64,000 bases of DNA, taken from contig NZ_CP138858.1 of the NCBI RefSeq assembly GCF_033878955.1, forward strand, positions 248,001 to 312,000. Reading direction: 5' to 3'. The position numbers and the translations under genes were made by a program. The stretch is from Coraliomargarita algicola (GTDB taxonomy: Bacteria; Verrucomicrobiota; Verrucomicrobiia; Opitutales; Coraliomargaritaceae). How positions within the stretch are numbered: position 1 is the first letter of the stretch; each line of letters opens with the position of its first letter. Positions 8,876 through 17,457 of the stretch are shown here, piece by piece. The notes beneath the pieces are model-generated. The model saw only the letters and a program-made list of their open reading frames with translations, was not told where the DNA came from and ran no database searches.

Positions 8876-10513
8876 ATGAATATTTTAAGACACAGTAAAT
8901 GGATTGCACTTGGGCTGAGCTTCTTGGGCGCCGTAAGCGCTTCCGGTGAAGAGCGTCTCATTCTCGACATGGTGCATCATAACCCCGGCGATACTCCGTA
9001 TGAGAGTGCTTACAACGATCCGTCGGTGATCAAAGAGATGGGCTACAATGGTAAGGTATATTTCCTCTTTGAGTCGCCCGCGCTGGCGATCAATTGGGAA
9101 TCCGTGGACGCCGATATTCTGCCGAAAGGCTCAAAGGAGCGAGAATGGGTCGATGCCAAAGCTGCGGATATCCGTGCGATGCAAGCCGCCAGTAAAGCGC
9201 AGGATATCGATGTCTATGCCATGTCGGACTTGATCCTTTTCCCGAAACGTTTGATCGAGAAATTCGGGATCGAAAAAACATTCGGCGACCCGAAGCATCC
9301 CTTGACCGAAAAATTGCTACGCGCGCAAATCAATGAAATGTTCGAGCAGTTTCCGGACTTTGATGGTTTGGTGGTGCGTATCGGTGAGACCTATTTGAAT
9401 GATGCGCCTTATCACAAGGGGCATATTAATGATAAATCAAATCCGGAAAAGACCATCATTCCGCTGATGCAAATACTGCGTGAGGAGATCTGCGTGAAGC
9501 GTGACAAGCAGCTGATCTTTCGCACCTGGCGTGCCTTTGATGACAATGCACAACGCTATCAAACGGTGAGCGATGCCGTGGAGCCGCATCCGAATCTCGT
9601 GATCAGTATCAAGCACAATGAAGGCGATTTCTTCCGCACCAAGCCATTTAGCCGCTGCATCGGTATGGGGCGTCATTCGCAGATCATTGAAGTGCAGTGC
9701 GCGCGTGAATACGAAGGCAAGGGCGCGTATCCGAACTACGTGGCTCACGGTGTGATCGAAGGCTTCCCTGAACATGCAGACATGCCGGAGGGAGCGATCC
9801 ACAGCTTGCGCAGCTTTTATGAGAAGACCCCCGAATTGTTTGCCGGCGTGTGGACCTGGACACGTGGTGGTGGCTGGGATGGTCCGTATATCAAGAACGA
9901 GATGTGGCCCGATTTGAATGCCTGGGTGATGGCGCAGTGGGCGGCCGATCCTGCGCAGAGCGAGGCGTCGATTTTCAATCGCTACGCTAGCGAACGTTTA
10001 CAGCTCAGTGGTGAGGATGTCGCCAGGTTCCGTAAGCTGTGCCTGCGCTCAGCGGATGCAGTGAAGCTCGGTCGCTATGCCGATCGCGGTGAATTGTCCT
10101 ATGTCTGGACACGGGATCAGGGCATCGGTTGGCCGAAGACGGTTAAGAATCCTGCGAAGCAGAAGCTCAGTTTGCAAGGTAAGGACCAGTCGATCGCCAT
10201 GTGGCAAGCGATCGTCGAGCTCGCTGAAAGCATTCAATGGGCCGACGCCGCGACACGGGAGCACGCGATCGGATCTGCCTATTACGGGCTGCGATTGTAT
10301 GAAATCTACCGCAGCGTTCTTTACTTGGCCGACGCAGAAGCGAATCACGATACGACCGGTATTCAAAAATGGATTCAAGCGTATGACCAAGCATGGAAAA
10401 CCTATTCACAGCTGCCCCAACAGTATCCTTCCATCGCAAGCTTGTATACCAAGGAATATGGGAAAACGGTGCGCGATCAGGCAGACAAGCACGTGAATCG
10501 CTTGCGCAAGTAG
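8876..10513 (+). CDS. Secreted barrel-type glycan-active protein, family not recognised
   Basis: This is a 545-residue protein with a signal peptide (residues 1-22 or so). HHNPGDTPYESAYNDP, VYAMSDLILFPKRL, DGLVVRIGETYL, LIFRTWRAFDDNAQRY and VISIKHNEGDFFR look like successive strands of a TIM barrel with acidic residues at strand ends. The C-terminal 180 residues are helical. The pattern recalls alpha-glucuronidase-like or GH20-like barrels, but I cannot assign a family. WTWTRGGGWDGPYIKNEMWPDLN is a distinctive conserved-looking block. It is the last gene before a hairpin repeat tract and follows the propeller protein by 11 bp. Confidence 0.5.
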   Translation: MNILRHSKWIALGLSFLGAVSASGEERLILDMVHHNPGDTPYESAYNDPSVIKEMGYNGKVYFLFESPALAINWESVDADILPKGSKEREWVDAKAADIRAMQAASKAQDIDVYAMSDLILFPKRLIEKFGIEKTFGDPKHPLTEKLLRAQINEMFEQFPDFDGLVVRIGETYLNDAPYHKGHINDKSNPEKTIIPLMQILREEICVKRDKQLIFRTWRAFDDNAQRYQTVSDAVEPHPNLVISIKHNEGDFFRTKPFSRCIGMGRHSQIIEVQCAREYEGKGAYPNYVAHGVIEGFPEHADMPEGAIHSLRSFYEKTPELFAGVWTWTRGGGWDGPYIKNEMWPDLNAWVMAQWAADPAQSEASIFNRYASERLQLSGEDVARFRKLCLRSADAVKLGRYADRGELSYVWTRDQGIGWPKTVKNPAKQKLSLQGKDQSIAMWQAIVELAESIQWADAATREHAIGSAYYGLRLYEIYRSVLYLADAEANHDTTGIQKWIQAYDQAWKTYSQLPQQYPSIASLYTKEYGKTVRDQADKHVNRLRK

Positions 10514-10526
10514 TGCGGCGTCTTGT

Positions 10527-10760
10527 CACTCCGTATCCTCGGTTCTTTGAACCGGGGGTTGCCGAGCAGACCGAGCGTCTCGCCCAATCTCGACGCGTCC
10601 CAAAACCGAGTTTTGAGTTTACAAGTCACCCTGTAGCCTCGGTTCTCTGAACCGGGGTTGCCGAGCAGCCGAGCGTCTCGCCCAATTCCGATGCGGCCCA
10701 AAACCGAATTTTGAGCTTACGAGTCACCCTGTAGCCTCGGTTCTCTGAACCGGGGTTGTC
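10527..10760 (+). repeat. Tandem ~98-100 bp repeats with hairpins (2.3 copies)
   Basis: Three starts of the same unit occur at 10537, 10637 and 10735, each beginning CCTCGGTTCTYTGAACCGGG. This forms a short hairpin (CCTCGGTTC/GAACCGGGG). The rest of each unit carries CCGAGCGTCTCGCCCAAT and CCAAAACCGARTTTTGAG, the latter also self-complementary. Copies 1 and 2 are near full length and copy 3 stops after about 25 bases. It fills most of the 10514-10868 gap. It may act as a transcription terminator or mRNA-end stabiliser for the upstream operon. Two TATAAT hexamers at 10835 and 10849 suggest a promoter for the next gene, without a convincing -35. Confidence 0.8.
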
Positions 10761-10868
10761 GAGTGGGGCGAACGGAGCACCCGCGCATCGCCGTCCCCAT
10801 GTATACGCGTGATGGGCATTTTGGCATTGGTAGCTATAATCGCTCTCTTATAATACCGCATAAATATC

Positions 10869-12392
10869 ATGAAATTCCTCTACAGAATCGTGCTGCTCGC
10901 CGGCCTTCTCCTGAATGGTTCTCTCCAAGCGTCGCTTGAACTGGGCTCCTTATTTACCGATCACATGGTGCTTCAGCGCGAGATGCCAATCCCCGTCTGG
11001 GGGTTGGCGGATCCGCAGGCGACGATCGAAGTCAGCTTTGGCGAGCAGATTCAGACCATCACCGCTGATGCAGAGGGCCAATGGATGCTCCATCTTGAGC
11101 CAGAGGCGGCGAGCTACGATCCGCGAACGATGACGGTGCGGGCACTGGCCTCCCAGAATGCGCCGATCGAACTGTCGGACGTCTTGGTGGGCGAAGTCTG
11201 GATTTGTTCGGGCCAGTCGAATATGCAGTTCGGTGTCAACGCCGTGCCGGAACTGAAGGCATTGACCGCGCAGTCGAAGCACATTCGCAGTTTTGAGGTG
11301 AAGCGCACTGTGGCTTTCACCGAGCAGGCGACTTGCGAGGGCGAATGGCTTGACAGCTACCCCAGCAGTGCGGTGGCCTTTGGCTTTGCATACTTTCTAC
11401 AGGCACAGGCCGATGTACCGGTGGGGATCATTTTGACCGCTTGGGGGAGTTCCTCTCTGGAGGCGTGGATGCCGCGCGATATGGTCGAGACGGTGCCTCA
11501 TTTTAAAACGCTCATGGAGGAGTTCGACGCAGATACCGCCACGCGTCGGAAAATCCAGTCGATTCTCGACGGTCCTCAGCCCTGGTCGAAGTCGGACGAC
11601 GTTTTCCTACGGAGGCAGACGAATGTATTGTATAATGCCATGATGGCACCACTGGCGCCCTACGCTGCGCGGGGCTTGGTTTGGTATCAGGGCGAACGCA
11701 ATACCCAGTCGATGTATGGTATGGTCGAGGCACCTTGGTTTGCGCGGAACTCTGGCATGCTCAAGTATGGCGATACGCTCAAAAAGTGGATGCTGCGCTA
11801 CCGTCAGGAGTGGGGGCGGGATGATTTTCAATTTCTAGTGGTGATGCTGCCCGGCTATTATAATCCGCCCGAGACGAGCCCCCAAGGAGATGCTGAGAGT
11901 CCAATCACGCACTCTTGGGCATGGATACGTGAGTCCCAACTGAAAGCGCTTGAATTGCCGCATGTGGCCGTCGCCAATACCATCGACCTCGGATCTGAGA
12001 AGAACGTTCACCCGCGGGACAAGTTACCAGTGGCAGAGCGTCTGGCCCTGCTGGCCGCACGCGATATCCATGGTTTGGAGGTCGAGGCGGAAGGCCCTGT
12101 CATGCAACGCGTGGAGGCGGCCGGGGATTCGCTGGTCGTGCGTTTTGAACATGCCGCAGGACTGAAGACGACAGATGGCAAAGCGCCCAGTGCGTTTTGG
12201 ATCGCCGACGAATCGGCTCACTGGGTGTCCGCCACCGCAGAGCTTCGGGGCGAGACCGTGGTGCTTCGTTCCACAGAGCTGAAGCGCCCGCTCTACGTGC
12301 GATATGCCTTTGCCGGGAAACCGGGCGTCAACCTCGTCAATGCCGCTGGCTTGCCCGCGTATCCCTTCCGGACGGACCGTTTCCAACCCTGA
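10869..12392 (+). CDS. Sialate O-acetylesterase-type SGNH esterase, secreted
   Basis: The product is 507 residues with a signal peptide to about residue 21. An N-terminal beta domain (GSLFTDHMVLQREMPIPVWG) is typical of the family. The nucleophile Ser lies in WICSGQSNMQF near residue 117, the second block is VGIILTAWGSSSLEAWM, ARGLVWYQGERN follows, and the catalytic His is in KNVHPRDK. Such esterases remove acetyl groups from sugars; in fucoidan loci they are thought to deacetylate the polymer, although the name comes from sialic acid. The gene is followed after 18 bp by the TRAP genes. Confidence 0.88.
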   Translation: MKFLYRIVLLAGLLLNGSLQASLELGSLFTDHMVLQREMPIPVWGLADPQATIEVSFGEQIQTITADAEGQWMLHLEPEAASYDPRTMTVRALASQNAPIELSDVLVGEVWICSGQSNMQFGVNAVPELKALTAQSKHIRSFEVKRTVAFTEQATCEGEWLDSYPSSAVAFGFAYFLQAQADVPVGIILTAWGSSSLEAWMPRDMVETVPHFKTLMEEFDADTATRRKIQSILDGPQPWSKSDDVFLRRQTNVLYNAMMAPLAPYAARGLVWYQGERNTQSMYGMVEAPWFARNSGMLKYGDTLKKWMLRYRQEWGRDDFQFLVVMLPGYYNPPETSPQGDAESPITHSWAWIRESQLKALELPHVAVANTIDLGSEKNVHPRDKLPVAERLALLAARDIHGLEVEAEGPVMQRVEAAGDSLVVRFEHAAGLKTTDGKAPSAFWIADESAHWVSATAELRGETVVLRSTELKRPLYVRYAFAGKPGVNLVNAAGLPAYPFRTDRFQP

Positions 12393-12410
12393 TACTTATA
12401 GTCCCGTAAA

Positions 12411-13104
12411 ATGAACCAGAACAAATCCTATCTTTCCCTGGGTGTATTCATTGGAGTGATACTCGCTTCATTGGCTTTTGCCTTTTTTAGCCCTAGTGGT
12501 GGAGGCACGACTATCGGGCGCGAGCTGAAGGTGTCGCACAATTCGCCCACGACACACCCGGTGCATGCCGGGTTGGAGCACATGGCGAAGCGGCTGGCAG
12601 AGCTGTCGGGTGGGCAGTTGCGGCTGCAGGTATTTCCCAATGGTCAGTTGGGCAGTGAGACGCAGACGATGGAGCAGTTGCAAGCAGGCACGCTCGACAT
12701 TGCCAAGGGTAGTTCAGCGCCGATTAGTAACTTCGTCTCTGTCTGCAAGATCTTCAGTTTGCCCTATCTGTTTCGTGACCTCGCGTCACTTTGAGGTCTG
12801 TAAGGAATTTGCTTTCGACCATCATGCCCGCGTGCCGGACATAGTGCTGATCAGTTTGAAGACCTGGGCGAGCCTGAGCGAGCAAGAGCAGGCATGGCTG
12901 CTGCAAGCAGCCGGTGAGGCCAGCGAATTCCAGCGCGCAGCCTGGGCCGTGGGGGACAAAGAGGCGCTGGCCTTGATGGAAGCGCAGGGCGTGAATGTGA
13001 CCTATCCGGACATTGAACCATTTATGGCAGCCACACAGTCCGTGCGTGATAAATATGCAACCGGGCAATTGAGTGAGCTCGTGCGCCGAATTAGTGAGGA
13101 GTGA
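12411..13104 (+). pseudogene. dctP: TRAP transporter substrate-binding protein, internally deleted and frameshifted
   Basis: The first frame gives a signal anchor and the first ~125 residues of a DctP/YiaO-type binding protein (ELKVSHNSPTTHPVHAG..., ending SLPYLFRD), then stops at 12794. The downstream frame, readable from about 12780 to 13104, gives the matching C-terminal part starting TSRHFEVCKEF. DctP proteins are about 330 residues and the region that normally joins these blocks, roughly 100 residues with the conserved arginine of the binding site, is missing. The two parts are in different frames, so no full binding protein can be made. The deletion junction is GTGACCTCGCGTCAC at about 12777-12791. 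The permease genes downstream are intact. Confidence 0.88.
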
Positions 13105-13107
13105 GCC

Positions 13108-13608
13108 ATGCTGAAACGGATCAATCAACAGGCCTCGCGCCTTCTTAATTTTTTACTGATCATCATCTTCATCGTGCTGGTGGTCGATGTGCTCTGGGGA
13201 GTCGCTTCGCGCTACCTGCTGGGGCATCAGGCCCGCTGGTCGGAGGAGTTGGCTCGGCTGTTGATGGTCTGGCTGGCCTTGTTAGGCGCTGCCTTAGCCA
13301 GCCGTGAGGGACAGCATCTCGGGCTGGATGTGGTGGTGCGCCAATGGACGGCCGACGTGCAACGCTGGGCTGGGGTAGTCGTGCAACTTTTCGTTTTGGT
13401 CTTCGCAGTGATCATCATGGCATGGGGCGGGGGACAGTTGGTGGCTGCACGCTTCGAGTCGGGACAGCTCTTGCCCGCGCTCGATATTTCCCGCGCTTGG
13501 TTTTACCTGGCCCTACCTGTCAGTGGGCTGTTGGTGTCCTGTTTCAGTTTGGAGCGTTTATTGGATGCCTTGCGATCAGCTCCGGAAGCACAGGAGGACG
13601 CATCATGA
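13108..13608 (+). CDS. dctQ: TRAP transporter small permease subunit
   Basis: The 166-residue membrane protein has four predicted helices (about 13-35, 48-70, 87-110 and 128-150), as expected for DctQ, which scaffolds the large permease. The motif RWSEELARLLMVWLALLGAALASREGQHLGLD is typical of the family (shown here as overlapping helix 2 and loop). It starts 3 bp after the broken binding-protein gene and overlaps the next gene by 4 bp (ATGA), so the three form an operon. With no functional binding protein in cis, the transporter would need a partner encoded elsewhere. Confidence 0.92.
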   Translation: MLKRINQQASRLLNFLLIIIFIVLVVDVLWGVASRYLLGHQARWSEELARLLMVWLALLGAALASREGQHLGLDVVVRQWTADVQRWAGVVVQLFVLVFAVIIMAWGGGQLVAARFESGQLLPALDISRAWFYLALPVSGLLVSCFSLERLLDALRSAPEAQEDAS

Positions 13609-14906
13609 CACAGGAACTCGCTATTTTGATGGCACTCTTCATGGCCTTGCTTTGCTTGCGAGTGCCGATCGCCTTTGTGCTGGGCATGGTCACTGTGGTG
13701 ACTGCAGTGGCCTTGGATTACGACAACATCCCTTTATCCGTGGCCAGTGATTTAAGTAATGGAATCGACAGTTTTGCGCTCCTAGCGATTCCCTTTTTCA
13801 TCCTCGCCGGCGAGTTGATGGGCAGTGGGGGACTGGCTCGTCGTTTGATCGACCTGGCCACCGCAGTGGTGGGGCGTTTGCCCGGCGGCTTGGCGGCAGT
13901 CAATACCATGACCTGCATGCTCTTTGGGGCCATCAGTGGCTCCTCCGTGGCGGCTGTGTCCAGTATCGGGGGCACCTTGATCCCTGAGATGAACCGCAAG
14001 GGCTACGACCGTGATTTCAATATTGCGATCACCGCCAGTGCGGCAACGACCGGACTCTTGATTCCTCCGAGTAACATCATGATCGTGTATGCATTGGTCG
14101 CGGGGAATGTATCTGTGGCCGCGCTTTTCATGGCGGGGATCGTTCCCGGAATTGTGGTGGGGCTGGGGATTATGGCCGTGGCACTGGTGCTCTGCCTCAA
14201 GCGGGGCTATGGCAAAGCAGTGGCTGGAGTCGCAGTGAGCTATCCACCGCTGATGGCTTCCTTATTGGGTGCAGTGCCCAGCTTACTCTTGGTCATCATC
14301 GTGTTGGGCGGCATCCTCGAGGGCATCTTCACTGCGACTGAAGCCTCGGCCATCGCCGTATTGTGGGCCTTGATACTCGGCGTTGTCTGCTACCGGGAAA
14401 TCGCCTGGAGCGACCTGCCTGAGATTATTTTGAAAGCCGCACGCACGACCGCAGTGGTGCTCTTTCTGGTGGCCTGTAGTTATGCCATGAGTCGCTTACT
14501 GACTCAAGAGCAGGTGCCGCAGCAGGTCAGCGCGGGCTTACTTAGCCTGTCGGAAAACCCGATCGTTATTTTGCTGATGATGAATCTGATCCTGCTGATG
14601 GTGGGTGTGTTTATGGACATGACGCCCGCCGTGCTGATCTTTACGCCGATCTTTCTACCAATCGCGACTGCGTTGGGTTTGGATCCGGTGCACTTTGGAA
14701 TCATCCTGATCGCGAACCTTTGCATCGGCCTTTTGACGCCACCTGTCGGCACCTGTCTCTTCGTCGGCGCCGGCGTTGGCAAGAGCGATATCATGAGTGT
14801 TTCAAGGGCCATGTTGCCCTTCTATGCGGTGATGGTGATCGCGCTGCTGGTGATTACCTACTGGGCGCCGCTCTCGATGTTTCTGCCACGCCTGATTGGT
14901 GTCTAG
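13605..14906 (+). CDS. dctM: TRAP transporter large permease subunit
   Basis: The start is the ATG at 13605, which overlaps the dctQ stop (ATGA) and is preceded by a good ribosome site CAGGAGG at 13592-13598; the open frame extends further upstream only as an artefact. The product is 433 residues with about 12 hydrophobic segments. Family landmarks include ALLAIPFFILAGELM, the GAISGSSVAAVSSIGG loop and GLLIPPSNIMIVYA, the conserved loops of DctM sodium-coupled permeases. The likely substrate class is an organic or sugar acid, which would suit uronate uptake, but this is inferred from context only. Confidence 0.94.
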   Translation: MTQELAILMALFMALLCLRVPIAFVLGMVTVVTAVALDYDNIPLSVASDLSNGIDSFALLAIPFFILAGELMGSGGLARRLIDLATAVVGRLPGGLAAVNTMTCMLFGAISGSSVAAVSSIGGTLIPEMNRKGYDRDFNIAITASAATTGLLIPPSNIMIVYALVAGNVSVAALFMAGIVPGIVVGLGIMAVALVLCLKRGYGKAVAGVAVSYPPLMASLLGAVPSLLLVIIVLGGILEGIFTATEASAIAVLWALILGVVCYREIAWSDLPEIILKAARTTAVVLFLVACSYAMSRLLTQEQVPQQVSAGLLSLSENPIVILLMMNLILLMVGVFMDMTPAVLIFTPIFLPIATALGLDPVHFGIILIANLCIGLLTPPVGTCLFVGAGVGKSDIMSVSRAMLPFYAVMVIALLVITYWAPLSMFLPRLIGV

Positions 14907-15285
14907 CTCAGCCTTCGAGGGCAGGCGAAGTTTGAGCGTGTGGGAGTGATCGGATCTTTGATCTTTATATTTTGGCGTGTATTCATGCCGCCAAGGTAGG
15001 GCTTCTAGTCCGCTCTGTCGCCTGCGAGCAGGGGGAGGGGCCCCCATTCCATCTGTCTGTCCCCCCTTAATGAGGGACAGACGAATCGTCGTATTATTAG
15101 TAATGTCACGACGTCTACTCGGCCTACTGAATGAGCAACAATGAACCCCGCCATACCACAGCCAAAGCTATCACGCGAATGACGGATGGCGACCTTAGCA
15201 TTTTAGAGTAGAATATCACTCCACAGACGATCGTTCATCTCATCACCCCAACTCGGCCAGCACTGGACAACGAATCACAACCATT
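14907..15285. other. Intergenic region with an inverted repeat
   Basis: No gene is supported in these 379 bases. A perfect 9-bp inverted repeat, GTCTGTCCC at 15055-15063 with GGGACAGAC at 15074-15082 (10-base loop), lies in the middle. It has no T-run after it on either strand, so it is not an ordinary terminator; it could be an operator or end the TRAP message. No clear promoter for the next gene was seen apart from a weak TAGAAT at about 15211. Confidence 0.5.
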
Positions 15286-16578
15286 ATGACACCACGCAAA
15301 TCCATCCCCCGACGTTCATTCTTAAGACAATCCGCAGTCGCTGCGGGCGCAATCCTAGGCGCCCCGATGGTGCTCCGATCCGAGACTCTCGGAAACTCGC
15401 AGAAAGCCGCCGCCAATTCTCGCATGGGTATCGGCTTCATCGGAACAGGCCTGATCGCACAAGGGCACCTTGCGACCTTCGCTGGTATGCGTGAGCTGCA
15501 AGCCATTGCGGTCTGCGACCTCTGGCAACAGAAAATGAAAGATGCCAAAAAGCTTCTGGCCGGTAAAGGTGCCACATCCGTGACCAGCACCCCCGACTAT
15601 GAGGAACTCTTGCAAAACCCCGATGTCGATCTCGTCTGTATTGCCACGCCCGACCACTGGCATGCCGCAGTGGCAATCGCAGCAATGAAAGCAGGTAAAG
15701 ATGTCTATGTGGAGAAACCGATGACACTGACGATTGAGGAGGGCAAAGCCGTGCTTGCTGCCGAGCAGAAATATGGCCGCATTTTACAAGTCGGTTCACA
15801 ACAACGCTCATCCGCTCATTTCCGTATCGCTGCGAATCTGGTTCGCAACGGATTCATCGGCGAGGTTAAAGAGGTCTATTGTAGACTAGGAGAGATGCCA
15901 CTGCCTCCAGAGCAGGAGCCAGTGATCCCTGTTCCAGAAGGCTTTGACTATGATCGCTGGCTTGGACCGACTCCCTACTATGGGTATTCTGAAAATCGCT
16001 CAAAATCGAAATACGGCGGAGGCTGGCGCTGCTATTGGGACTACGGGAACCGCAAGTTCGGCGACTGGGGCGCACACCACTACGACATCGTGCAATGGGC
16101 ACTCGGCCGTGACGACACAGGGCCTGTCGAATTCATCCCACTAGGTTACGAAGGTGCCACACATCACCATTACCGCTACGCGGACGGCATCACTGTCTGG
16201 CGCGACAAGGAGCCCGACCATGGCCACATGATTCGCTTTATTGGCAGCGAAGGTGAAGTCCATGTCAGCCGAGGTAAACTCGATACCATTCCAGTCGACT
16301 TGAAGCGTCATCGTTTCACCGACGACGATATTCAAGTCTACGAGTCAAAGAATCACCGCCAGAATTTTATCGACTCGGTCAAGTCCCGGGAACCAACGAT
16401 TTGCCCCGCATCCGTCGGTCACCGAACCGGCACCATTTGCCAACTCGGAGCGATCGCAGAGCGCCTAGCCCGTCCCTTGCTATGGGATCCTGCCGCCCAA
16501 CAAATCATCGGCGACACCAAAGCAGCCTCGATGCAAGATCGCCCGCGCCGCGCGGGCTACGAACTACCAACAGTTTAA
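15286..16578 (+). CDS. Tat-exported Gfo/Idh/MocA-family oxidoreductase
   Basis: The 430-residue product begins with a twin-arginine signal (RRSFLRQ at residues 9-15 followed by a hydrophobic AVAAGAILGAPMVL). The Rossmann fold starts at about 47 with GIGFIGTGLIAQGH, and CIATPDHWHA and VEKPMTL carry the usual nucleotide-contact and catalytic Lys residues. The WGAHHYDIVQWALG segment supplies the C-terminal-domain His. Family members oxidise or reduce sugars with a tightly bound NAD(P). Only 13 bp separate it from a DUF1080 hydrolase, a pairing known from the 3-keto-glycoside cleavage route. A close paralogue lies at 33756-35045 and a 3' scrap of a third copy at 29656-29748. Confidence 0.93.
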   Translation: MTPRKSIPRRSFLRQSAVAAGAILGAPMVLRSETLGNSQKAAANSRMGIGFIGTGLIAQGHLATFAGMRELQAIAVCDLWQQKMKDAKKLLAGKGATSVTSTPDYEELLQNPDVDLVCIATPDHWHAAVAIAAMKAGKDVYVEKPMTLTIEEGKAVLAAEQKYGRILQVGSQQRSSAHFRIAANLVRNGFIGEVKEVYCRLGEMPLPPEQEPVIPVPEGFDYDRWLGPTPYYGYSENRSKSKYGGGWRCYWDYGNRKFGDWGAHHYDIVQWALGRDDTGPVEFIPLGYEGATHHHYRYADGITVWRDKEPDHGHMIRFIGSEGEVHVSRGKLDTIPVDLKRHRFTDDDIQVYESKNHRQNFIDSVKSREPTICPASVGHRTGTICQLGAIAERLARPLLWDPAAQQIIGDTKAASMQDRPRRAGYELPTV

Positions 16579-16591
16579 AGCCAAGCATAAT

Positions 16592-17260
16592 ATGAGAAAT
16601 ACAAAATACTGGATGAGTTTACTGGTGGCATGCCTATTGACTGGCAGCGTATCATTCGCAGGCGAATGGATTGACCTTTTTAATGGTAAAGACCTCACAC
16701 ATTGGGAGAATCCATATGACTGGGGAAAGGCTGAAATCGTGGACGGAGAAATTCACCTCACCACGGAGAAATCAAAGTGGTTCCTCGCCACGAAAAAGGA
16801 ATATTCTGATTTCATTTTCGAAGCGGAAGTGAAAATGCCAGAGGGCCCATCCAATTCAGGTTTCCTGTTCCGCAGTCACAAATCAAAGAACAAAATGTTC
16901 GGCTATCAGGCGGAAGTAGACCCCTCCAGTAGAAACTGGTCAGGCGGCCTGTACGATGAAGGACGCCGCAAATGGTTCATCTCACCGAACCGGGATCATG
17001 CCGCATCCAAGGAGGAACAGTTACAGTCTATCGCTGAATTTACCAAACGCGTGGGCACCAGTTTCAAACGTGATGATTGGAATAAATACCGTATTGAATG
17101 CCGCGGTGATCATATTAAGATCTCCGTCAATGGCGTCACCACAACAGATATCCATGATCAAGTAGATTCAAAGGGATACATCGCCCTTCAGCACCATGGC
17201 GAAGACGGGCAAATCTACCGATTCCGCAATATCAGAATTATGGATCTGGCCGACGAGTAA
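16592..17260 (+). CDS. DUF1080 (3-keto-disaccharide hydrolase type) secreted protein
   Basis: The product is 222 residues with a signal peptide ending near residue 23 (SVSFAGEW). The LamG/GH16-like jelly-roll fold of DUF1080 is recognised from EWIDLFNGKDLTHWE at the mature N-terminus, NSGFLFRS, GYQAEVD, GGLYDEGRRKW and WNKYRIECRGDHIKISVNG. Members of this family hydrolyse glycosides whose sugar has been oxidised at C3. The close coupling to the Tat-exported oxidoreductase upstream supports that role here, with both enzymes outside the cytoplasm. Substrate is unknown. Confidence 0.88.
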   Translation: MRNTKYWMSLLVACLLTGSVSFAGEWIDLFNGKDLTHWENPYDWGKAEIVDGEIHLTTEKSKWFLATKKEYSDFIFEAEVKMPEGPSNSGFLFRSHKSKNKMFGYQAEVDPSSRNWSGGLYDEGRRKWFISPNRDHAASKEEQLQSIAEFTKRVGTSFKRDDWNKYRIECRGDHIKISVNGVTTTDIHDQVDSKGYIALQHHGEDGQIYRFRNIRIMDLADE

Positions 17261-17342
17261 CGGTAGACACCGCATGACAGTTCTTGGGCAGTTACCACTG
17301 GTGGTTCATTGGCAATTTCTAATGCACCGCAAAAACTCCAAG

Positions 17343-17393
17343 TGCCTATCGGTCATGTGTCCGATAGGCAGAGTCTGCTATTTATGGTATGAT
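17343..17393 (+). promoter_or_regulatory. Promoter with TCGG-N8-CCGA operator upstream of GH97 (regulon site 1)
   Basis: A perfect inverted repeat with 10-bp arms (TGCCTATCGG at 17343-17352, CCGATAGGCA at 17361-17370) contains the shared core TCGG-N8-CCGA at 17349-17364. It runs directly into a -35 (TAGGCA, 17365-17370), then a 17-bp spacer ending TGG and an extended -10 (TATGAT, 17388-17393). The GH97 start is about 65 bp further on. The same arrangement recurs at 22169-22213, 24759-24803 and 32737-32780. The spacer GAGTCTGCTA is identical to that of the 24759 site. Confidence 0.8.
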
Positions 17394-17457
17394 GTTTTCT
17401 TTTTAACAGTCAGCTCACCATTCGAAAACTGAATCCAGTGAGCCAGCATCAATTCAT

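Noticed and set aside
10393..10701. Short frames through the tandem repeats after the 8876 gene
   Set aside because: They overlap the real gene end and the repeat hairpins; sequence changes between copies do not preserve codons.
10527..10760. CRISPR array
   Set aside because: Repeats are ~98-100 bases, directly adjacent, without unique spacers and without cas genes nearby.
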